NCBI GenBank assembly: GCA_910585165.1 | Contig: CAJUBX010000086.1 | Location: 1 to 8,406 of the forward strand | Length of the DNA: 8,406 bases | DNA from: an uncultured Oscillibacter sp. | Lineage (GTDB): Bacteria > Bacillota > Clostridia > Oscillospirales > Oscillospiraceae | Direction of reading: 5' to 3' | Part shown: positions 1 through 4,346 of the stretch, one piece after another | Numbering within the stretch: the stretch's first letter is position 1 | Layout of the letters: each line of letters starts with the position of its first letter | The notes under the pieces: generated by a model | What the model was told of the DNA's origin: nothing | The model's input: only the letters and a program-made list of their open reading frames with translations | The model's database searches: none | Made by a program: the position numbers and the translations under genes

Positions 1-729
1 ATGCGGACCACCACCCTGCCCTCCATGCTGGAGATTCTGGCCCGGAACTGCCACTACCGGAACAAGGCCGTCCGGCTCTACGAGCTGGGCCGCACCTACT
101 TCCCGAAAGGCGACGGCTCCGGCATGGCCGACGAGCCCAAGGTGCTGTCCCTGGGCGCTTATGGCGGCGGGATGGACTTTTTCCAGATGAAGGGGGCCGT
201 GGAGGCCGTGCTGGAGGGGCTGAACATCGGCAGCCTCCGGTTCGAGGCGGAAAAGGAAAACCCCTCCTACCACCCGGGCCGCTGCGCCAGGGTTTACAGC
301 GGGGAGCGCCTTCTGGGCGTGCTGGGACAGCTCCACCCCGCCGTGGCGGTGAACTATGACGTGGACTGCGAGCTGTACGCCGCGGAGCTGAACTTCGCCG
401 CCCTGTTTGAGAGCATGGCCGGAACCCCTGTCTACCAGCCCCTGCCCCGCTTCCCCGCCGTTACCCGGGACATCTCCCTGGTCTGCGACAAGTGCCTCCC
501 GGTGGCCAAGCTGGAGGAGTGCATCTGCCGGGGGGCCAAGGGCCTTTTGAAGGGCGTGCGCCTCTTTGACGTTTACACCGGCGCCGGCATCCCGGAGGGG
601 GAAAAGAGCGTGGCCTTCAACCTGGAGCTTCGGGCCGATGACCGCAGCCTCACCGCCCAGGAGGCCGATGAGGACGTAAAGAGCATTCTGGAGCTGCTGA
701 AAACCGAGCTGAACGCCTGCCTGCGCTGA
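1..729 (+). CDS. pheT: Phenylalanine--tRNA ligase beta subunit, C-terminal part (5' end outside window)
   Basis: The beta subunit pairs with PheS to charge tRNA-Phe in the cytoplasm. About 242 residues are visible, while the full protein is usually near 800, so the ATG at position 1 is an internal methionine and the gene begins before the window. The opening stretch (MRTTTLPSMLEILARN, then NKAVRLYELGRTY) matches the catalytic-like core of PheT, where an R-T-T-L-P...L...ARN pattern is typical. From about residue 144 (PLPRFPAVTRDISLV) to the end is the anticodon-binding FDX-ACB domain, with the usual LFDVYTG, EGEKSVAFNLELRADDRSLT pattern. The stop is TGA at 727-729. No clear terminator follows before the next promoter at 781. 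Identification is firm; pheS would be expected just upstream. Confidence 0.96.
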   Translation: MRTTTLPSMLEILARNCHYRNKAVRLYELGRTYFPKGDGSGMADEPKVLSLGAYGGGMDFFQMKGAVEAVLEGLNIGSLRFEAEKENPSYHPGRCARVYSGERLLGVLGQLHPAVAVNYDVDCELYAAELNFAALFESMAGTPVYQPLPRFPAVTRDISLVCDKCLPVAKLEECICRGAKGLLKGVRLFDVYTGAGIPEGEKSVAFNLELRADDRSLTAQEADEDVKSILELLKTELNACLR

Positions 730-780
730 GGCGAAGGGCGCTTCCAGTAAAAATCTTTCGTAAAATTCCCGCCGAAACCC

Positions 781-809
781 TTTACAGTCCGGGAAAAAGC
801 GAGTATACT
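781..809 (+). promoter_or_regulatory. Sigma-A-type promoter of ireB
   Basis: The -35 box TTTACA (781-786) and the -10 box TATACT (804-809) are separated by exactly 17 nt, and each differs from consensus at one base. Transcription would begin near 816, about 26 nt before the ireB start codon. The promoter separates ireB from pheT. Confidence 0.85.
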
Positions 810-841
810 AGAGAAGAATCAGAAAGGAAGGTGGTGTACCT

Positions 842-1087
842 ATGGACGATTTCACCAGAAAGTTCAGCCTCGCGCTGGAAAAGGACGCGGAGATTCATCA
901 AATTCTCTCCACAGTCTACAAGGCGCTGGAGGAAAAGGGCTATAACCCCATCAACCAAATCGTGGGCTATATCCTGTCCGAGGATCCCACCTATATCACC
1001 AACCACAACAACGCCCGGACGCTGATCCGCAAGATCGACCGGGACGAACTGCTGCAGGTGCTGGTTCGGAAATATCTGGGCCAGTAA
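842..1087 (+). CDS. ireB: IreB family regulatory phosphoprotein (UPF0297/DUF965)
   Basis: This 81-residue protein carries the hallmark family core EEKGYNPINQIVGYILSEDPTYIT (about residues 30-53) followed by N-ARTLIRKIDRDELL, and its length is normal. In Enterococcus faecalis IreB is a small cytoplasmic dimer phosphorylated on N-terminal threonines by the PASTA kinase IreK, and it influences cephalosporin tolerance and cell-envelope homeostasis. Here the N-terminal tail has a single threonine (Thr5) as the most obvious phosphosite. The start is set by a good ribosome binding site (AGAAAGGAAGG, about 821-831) and by family alignment. In many Bacillota the gene sits between alaS and ruvX; here it follows pheT and has its own promoter. 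A longer overlapping ORF in another frame is a shadow. Confidence 0.95.
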   Translation: MDDFTRKFSLALEKDAEIHQILSTVYKALEEKGYNPINQIVGYILSEDPTYITNHNNARTLIRKIDRDELLQVLVRKYLGQ

Positions 1088-1124
1088 CAAAAAGAGTTAC
1101 AAATTGTCATCAATTTAAACGCAT

Positions 1125-1185
1125 ATCCCGTGGAGCACGGGTCGCCGCCAAGAGGGCGCCGGTCCGGTTCCACGGGATTTTTGTG
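1125..1185 (+). terminator. Large stem-loop terminator after ireB, with an alternative fold
   Basis: ATCCCGTGGA (1125-1134) is a perfect inverted repeat of TCCACGGGAT (1169-1178), which runs straight into TTTTT and a T-rich tail. This is the shape of an intrinsic terminator. The 34-nt apical part is long and GC-rich and contains a possible small hairpin, CGCC (1146-1149) with GGCG (1155-1158). The left arm can also fold locally: CCCGTG (1127-1132) pairs with CACGGG (1136-1141) around a 3-nt loop, which would compete with the terminator stem. Confidence 0.72.
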
Positions 1186-1248
1186 CTTTTTGTCTGTTTT
1201 GCACGAAAGTGAGCCCGATTTTTTCACCAAAACGCCCATGTCAAGTTG

Positions 1249-1277
1249 TTGACAAAACGGGAAAAAGATGTTACAAT
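1249..1277 (+). promoter_or_regulatory. Sigma-A-type promoter of the 102-residue protein gene
   Basis: The -35 box TTGACA (1249-1254) is perfect. The -10 box TACAAT (1272-1277) has one mismatch, and the spacer is 17 nt. The -35 box is also the right arm of the inverted repeat TGTCAA-GTTG-TTGACA (1239-1254), so a repressor could bind there. Transcription would start near 1284, about 24 nt before the ATG. Confidence 0.85.
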
Positions 1278-1307
1278 TTGGTTACAAAATTTTTGAGGGA
1301 GGTTCTT

Positions 1308-1616
1308 ATGGCTGGAAATAAGGACAGCAAAACCGAGGGGCTTATGTATAAGGGCCATCCGCTCCGCCGGGCAGGCAATCTGATTTACTATGGCACGATG
1401 GCTGAGAAATATATCATTATGATGCAGGTGCTGGACACCAAAAAGGAGCAGGACCTGGACCTGGCCTCCAGGGTTTCCATCCAGCTTCAGCTTACGGACC
1501 CGGACCTCAAGTCCCGGGACCGGGTGGTTAAAAAGAGCGAAAAGGACAGCCTCTACGCGGCGATGGACATCGCCACCGTCTGGCTGAACCGGGCTCTGGC
1601 GGGCAAGGAGAAATAA
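1308..1616 (+). CDS. Conserved-looking 102-residue protein of unknown function
   Basis: I do not recognise a characterised function. The start ATG at 1308 is chosen because AGGGAGG (1296-1302) lies 5 nt upstream and the promoter at 1249-1277 excludes the more upstream in-frame ATG at 1209. The protein is soluble and highly charged, with no signal peptide or membrane segment. Visible features are YKGHPLRRAGNLIYYGTMAEKYIIMMQVL (about residues 14-42), which looks like a beta-rich core, a D-L-D-L-ASRVSIQLQLTD segment, a basic KSRDRVVKKSEKDSLY stretch, and a C-terminal helix (AAMDIATVWLNRAL). It resembles small hypothetical proteins I recall from Clostridia, but that is memory and not a search. 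It has its own promoter and is followed after 57 nt by the NlpC/P60 gene, so the two may share a transcript. Confidence 0.8.
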   Translation: MAGNKDSKTEGLMYKGHPLRRAGNLIYYGTMAEKYIIMMQVLDTKKEQDLDLASRVSIQLQLTDPDLKSRDRVVKKSEKDSLYAAMDIATVWLNRALAGKEK

Positions 1617-1673
1617 AGCCGGCCGCTTGCCCCAGCCGTTATACGAATGATACGAGAAAGGAATCAACCACTT

Positions 1674-2585
1674 ATGAATCGACTTGCTGGAAAGGCCGCC
1701 AAGGTTCTGGCGCTGACCTTAATCTCTATGACGATCCTGACTGTGGCGGTTTTTGCCGCCGAGGGCGACCCATTGGTGGTGGGCATCGGCAAAACCACCG
1801 GCTCCTCCCTCCGCCTCCGGTCCGCTCCCTCTCTGGACGCGTCCGTCATCACCATGCTGAATAAAGACTGGACCATCGCCGTACTGGACGAGGCCGACGG
1901 CTGGTATCATGTGGCCCATAACGGCGACGACGGCTACGTCTCCGCCGAGTTCTTTACCATGAGCGAGGAAACCGAGTTTGAGTACTATGGCCGGATCAAC
2001 GCCCGGGGCGTCAATGTCCGGGCCGAGGCCGACATTGACAGCGAAATCGTGAACAACCTGGGCATCGGCTCCGGCGTGACGGTTACCGGCATCGAAAACG
2101 GCTGGTATCATATCACCGGAACCTACGGCGAGGGCTGGGTCCGCAGCGACTACATCAGCCTTACCAACGAGAGCCCCCTGACCCCCGGCGCCGGCGTGGG
2201 CGACAGCGGCATCGTGGACTTCGCCCGGCAGTTCCTAGGCACCCGCTATGTTTACGGCGGCGCGGCCCCCGGCGGATTTGACTGCTCCGGCTTTACCATG
2301 TATGTATATAAGCAGTTCGGCGTCTCCCTTCCCCACAGCGCCACCAGCCAGTGGCAAAGCGGCCTGGGCACCCGGGTCTACAGCCTGAGCGAGCTTCAGC
2401 CCGGCGACCTGGTTTTCTTCAACGACCCCAGGCGCAACGCCGGAAAGGCCTGCTCCCACACGGGCATCTACATCGGCGGAGGCCAGATGATCCACTCCTC
2501 CTCCTCCCGCAGCGGCGGCGTGATTTACTCTGACCTGACCGACGGTTATTACAATACATACTTTGTGGGCGGTCTCCACATTTGA
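1674..2585 (+). CDS. Secreted SH3b-SH3b-NlpC/P60 peptidoglycan endopeptidase
   Basis: This 303-residue exported enzyme probably cleaves peptide stems of peptidoglycan (D-gamma-glutamyl-diamino acid type). The N-terminal signal peptide has basic residues, a hydrophobic core (VLALTLISMTILTVAV) and a likely cleavage after AVFA (residue 28). Two SH3b wall-binding repeats follow, about 36-95 and 105-164, each with an L/V-N/R-V/L-R...W-Y-H pattern. The NlpC/P60 domain is at about 178-303, with catalytic Cys204 in FDCSGF, His262 in SHTGIY and a third-position candidate His274 in MIHSS. An in-frame ATG at 1647 is less likely because the AGAAAGGA ribosome binding site (1655-1662) lies downstream of it and serves the ATG at 1674. 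No separate promoter is obvious in the 57-nt gap after the preceding gene. Confidence 0.93.
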   Translation: MNRLAGKAAKVLALTLISMTILTVAVFAAEGDPLVVGIGKTTGSSLRLRSAPSLDASVITMLNKDWTIAVLDEADGWYHVAHNGDDGYVSAEFFTMSEETEFEYYGRINARGVNVRAEADIDSEIVNNLGIGSGVTVTGIENGWYHITGTYGEGWVRSDYISLTNESPLTPGAGVGDSGIVDFARQFLGTRYVYGGAAPGGFDCSGFTMYVYKQFGVSLPHSATSQWQSGLGTRVYSLSELQPGDLVFFNDPRRNAGKACSHTGIYIGGGQMIHSSSSRSGGVIYSDLTDGYYNTYFVGGLHI

Positions 2586-2598
2586 GCTTGAACAGAGC

Positions 2599-2631
2599 AA
2601 GGCGGCGCGGTTTTCACCGCGCCGCCTTTTT
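2599..2631 (+). terminator. Intrinsic terminator of the NlpC/P60 gene
   Basis: A perfect 12-bp GC-rich stem, AAGGCGGCGCGG (2599-2610) with CCGCGCCGCCTT (2617-2628), encloses a 6-nt loop and is followed by a T run. It lies 14 nt after the stop codon. Read on the other strand the stem lacks a good T run (TTGCTCT), so it is probably a weak terminator for the converging - strand genes. Confidence 0.95.
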
Positions 2632-2676
2632 GTATTATTTTTGAATTTTTTTCCTGAGTGTATACCTTTTCCTGGT

Positions 2677-3672
2677 TCAATCCAGGGGAATCTCCGCCGT
2701 GCCCCAGCGGACGGCCACGGCCTTGTCCAGGTCGATGGGGGCCTCGAAGGGGCCGTATTCCTCGTTCCAGTCTTCGCCGCAGCTACCCACGCTGTCTTGC
2801 AAAAACACCTCGCTGCCGTCCTCCATCACTACGGAGAGGGGCGCGCCGGGCAGAACGCCCTCCTTGGGCTCCGACCAGCTGTGGCGGACGCGCATGCCCA
2901 GGGGGGACAGCCGCAGGTACTCCATGGTCATGGTCCCGCATTCTCCATCCTCTACCGTTACCCCAGCTATGTCCGGGGTCAGGCTCTGAACGCCGCCGGA
3001 GTGGGTCCCAATGTTGAAGTCCCAGCTGCCGGTGAGAATGGGGGTATAAACCTTATCCGGGCTTTGGACCCAGAGGCCGGGAATATGGAGAACCTTGTCC
3101 TTCCCATCGCAGAGGTCCGCGTCCTCCATGGACCACAGGCGGATCACGGCGGTGAGGACGTTGTCTGTGGGATCGCTGTTGATCCATTCGTAATCCAGGG
3201 TGCAGAGAATGTCCTGCCCTCCGGCGTCCGTCAGCGTAACATCCTCCTCCAGGGCATCGCCAAAGAGCTGGTAAAACCCCTCGTCCTCGCCGTAGTCTCG
3301 GAGCACCGTGCCCTCCGGGGCGCGGATTTCCAGCATCAGGTAATAGAAATCCTGGTCCCCGAAGGCCGCCAGGGGAGTCATGACGGTTCCGTTGGATTCC
3401 GCCGCCGGGAGGTCCTGGCTCAGGGTGTTGATGACCTTCTGCTGTACCTCGTCCAGCTGGCCGAAGTAGTGGTCCCACAGCGTCCCCGCCGCCAGGGCGG
3501 AGCCCGCCAGCACCACCGCCGCAATTGCCGCCGCCATGCCCCGCCGGGCCCAGCCCGCCGGGCGGCGGACCAGAGCGGCCTGACCGCCTGCCAGGGCTTC
3601 CGCCAGGGCTGCCCGGCCCTGGGGGGTAAAGGACACCCGGTTCAGCTCAGTCTGAAAAGCATTCTTGTCCAT
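2677..3672 (-). CDS. Single-pass membrane protein with large ectodomain, putative anti-sigma factor (DUF4179/DUF5643-like)
   Basis: The 331-residue protein has a short cytoplasmic N-terminus (1-45, beginning MDKNAFQTELNRVSFTPQGR), one transmembrane helix (about 46-64, ending SALAAG) and a roughly 265-residue extracytoplasmic domain. Its C-terminus, APIDLDKAV-VRWGTAEIPL, resembles the end of DUF4179/DUF5643-type ectodomains found in Clostridia downstream of ECF sigma factors. No zinc anti-sigma motif (HxxxCxxC) is present, so any sigma binding would use a different N-terminal helix arrangement. The start ATG (3670-3672) has AGGAGG 5 nt upstream, inside the end of the sigma gene. The two coding regions overlap by 26 nt, which implies translational coupling. 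The anti-sigma role is inferred from position and topology; the ligand or signal is unknown. Confidence 0.8.
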   Translation of the reverse strand: MDKNAFQTELNRVSFTPQGRAALAEALAGGQAALVRRPAGWARRGMAAAIAAVVLAGSALAAGTLWDHYFGQLDEVQQKVINTLSQDLPAAESNGTVMTPLAAFGDQDFYYLMLEIRAPEGTVLRDYGEDEGFYQLFGDALEEDVTLTDAGGQDILCTLDYEWINSDPTDNVLTAVIRLWSMEDADLCDGKDKVLHIPGLWVQSPDKVYTPILTGSWDFNIGTHSGGVQSLTPDIAGVTVEDGECGTMTMEYLRLSPLGMRVRHSWSEPKEGVLPGAPLSVVMEDGSEVFLQDSVGSCGEDWNEEYGPFEAPIDLDKAVAVRWGTAEIPLD

Positions 3673-4159
3673 AGCTGCCTCCTAACATGGTTCTCAGTTT
3701 CGCCTTGGCCCGGTAAAGATAAGTGCTGACCTGTGCGGTCCGGCAGCCCATCAGGGCGGCGATTTCGTCGATTCCGTACTCCTCGTAGTAGCGCAGGTAC
3801 ACCGCCTGGCGGTACTTCTCCGGCAGGGTCAGCACCGCCTCCAGTACCGGACTCTCCCCCATTTCCGGCATAGTGACCGCCGCCTCCGCCGCCACGTCCA
3901 GGGAAACCCGCCGCCGGGCCCAGGCGGATTTTTTCAGGTCCTTGCAGCAGTTGACGCTTACCCGCAGAACCCAGGCCCGCTGGCCCTCCGGGTCCGGAAA
4001 GCGCCGGGGGGAGGTCAGCAGCTTTAAAAGCACCGTCTGGCAAACGTCCTGGGCGTCCTGGGGGCTTCCTGTCCAGGTATAGGCCACCCGGAGGACCGTA
4101 TCCGCCCAGCGCTCTACCAGCGCCTCCGCCTCCTGGCGGGTATAGGTGATTTGTTCCGT
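3647..4159 (-). CDS. ECF-type RNA polymerase sigma factor with apparent ACG start
   Basis: The protein is about 170 residues. Sigma region 2 spans about 10-88 (ALVERWADTVLRVAYTWTGSPQDAQDVCQTVLLKL, then QRAWVLRVSVNCCKDLKK) and region 4 spans about 105-160 (LPEKYRQAVYLRYYEEYGIDEIAALMGCRTAQVSTYLYRAKAKLR), joined by a short linker. It should direct RNA polymerase to a small regulon and be held inactive by the overlapping downstream membrane protein. The nearest in-frame standard start is a GTG at 4085-4087, but that would remove region 2.1, which is clearly coded upstream. The frame stays open to a TAG at 4295-4297 with no ATG, GTG or TTG above 4087. AGAAGGAG (4168-4175) lies 8 nt before ACG GAA CAA, so ACG at 4157-4159 is the best start. 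Sigma identity is firm; the start is inferred. Confidence 0.87.
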   Translation of the reverse strand, partial: TEQITYTRQEAEALVERWADTVLRVAYTWTGSPQDAQDVCQTVLLKLLTSPRRFPDPEGQRAWVLRVSVNCCKDLKKSAWARRRVSLDVAAEAAVTMPEMGESPVLEAVLTLPEKYRQAVYLRYYEEYGIDEIAALMGCRTAQVSTYLYRAKAKLRTMLGGSYGQECFSD

Positions 4160-4167
4160 AGTATCAT

Positions 4168-4175
4168 CTCCTTCT
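4168..4175 (-). promoter_or_regulatory. Ribosome binding site that sets the sigma factor's ACG start
   Basis: Read on the - strand this is AGAAGGAG, followed by 8 nt and then ACG in the sigma frame. The spacing is ideal for ACG, while the out-of-frame ATG that begins at 4167 touches the site and gives only a 17-codon ORF. Confidence 0.7.
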
Positions 4176-4225
4176 AAACGGCCGTTCTGCTGATAAAACG
4201 AATCAGGGGCAGGAAATCTGGCACA

Positions 4226-4245
4226 GCGGGAGAAATTTCCCCCGC
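4226..4245. promoter_or_regulatory. 20-bp palindrome in the divergent regulatory region
   Basis: GCGGGAGAAA (4226-4235) faces TTTCCCCCGC (4236-4245). Nine of ten base pairs are symmetrical, with a single A/C mismatch at 4231/4240. There is no spacer, which suits a dimeric DNA-binding protein. It lies about 70 nt upstream of the sigma factor's start and about 28 nt upstream of the regulator's -35 box. Binding by any particular protein is inference. Confidence 0.55.
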
Positions 4246-4292
4246 AACCGCCCCGGTTGCGGGCCCGGTTGGTGGACGCAACCGCCGCAACC
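4241..4292. repeat. Cluster of five GCAACC-type half-sites, candidate operator array
   Basis: GCAACC occurs at 4244-4249, 4278-4283 and 4287-4292 on the + strand. GGTTGC (the - strand copy) occurs at 4255-4260, and a partial CGGTTG at 4266-4271. The first two form a perfect inverted repeat, CCCGCAACCG (4241-4250) / CGGTTGCGGG (4254-4263), with a 3-nt spacer. The next two form CGGTTG (4266-4271) / CAACCG (4279-4284), with a 7-nt spacer. The last three copies flank or fall inside the regulator's promoter spacer, so a bound protein would cover the -35 to -10 region. Confidence 0.75.
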
Positions 4293-4301
4293 TGCTATAC
4301 T
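4273..4301 (+). promoter_or_regulatory. Promoter of the membrane-bound XRE regulator
   Basis: The -10 box TATACT (4296-4301) is preceded by TG one base upstream, making an extended -10 element. A weak -35 box TGGACG (4273-4278, 4 of 6 matches) is 17 nt away. Transcription would start near 4308, so the in-frame ATG at 4257 is excluded as a start. The spacer contains two GCAACC half-sites, consistent with autoregulation. Confidence 0.7.
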
Positions 4302-4346
4302 GGGCCCATGAAACATGTTTCAACTCACACTAGGGAGGATACCCAA

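Noticed and set aside
730..760. Terminator directly after pheT
   Set aside because: Only a 4-bp GAAG/CTTC hairpin is present, without a following T run.
1209..1307. Upstream extension of the 102-residue protein from an ATG at 1209
   Set aside because: The promoter (1249-1277) and a strong ribosome binding site (1296-1302) lie inside this extension.
2671..2686. CCTGG/CCAGG hairpin at the end of the anti-sigma gene
   Set aside because: The 5-bp stem overlaps the stop codon and is followed on the - strand by A-rich rather than T-rich sequence, so it is not a convincing terminator.
2563..3729. 388-residue open frame on the + strand
   Set aside because: It begins inside the NlpC/P60 gene, runs through its terminator and lies antisense to the anti-sigma gene.
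4085..4087. GTG as the sigma factor start
   Set aside because: It falls within sigma region 2.1; the upstream in-frame residues LVERWADTVLR are clearly part of the domain, and no ribosome binding site precedes the GTG.
4114..4167. 17-codon ORF starting with ATG next to the sigma factor's ribosome binding site (- strand)
   Set aside because: The ATG is only 0-2 nt from the binding site and the peptide is Arg-rich out-of-frame sequence; the real sigma frame continues through the same DNA.
4241..4292. GCAACC repeats as -35 elements of ECF promoters
   Set aside because: The AAC core resembles ECF -35 boxes, but no CGT-type -10 element lies 15-17 nt downstream of any copy on either strand.
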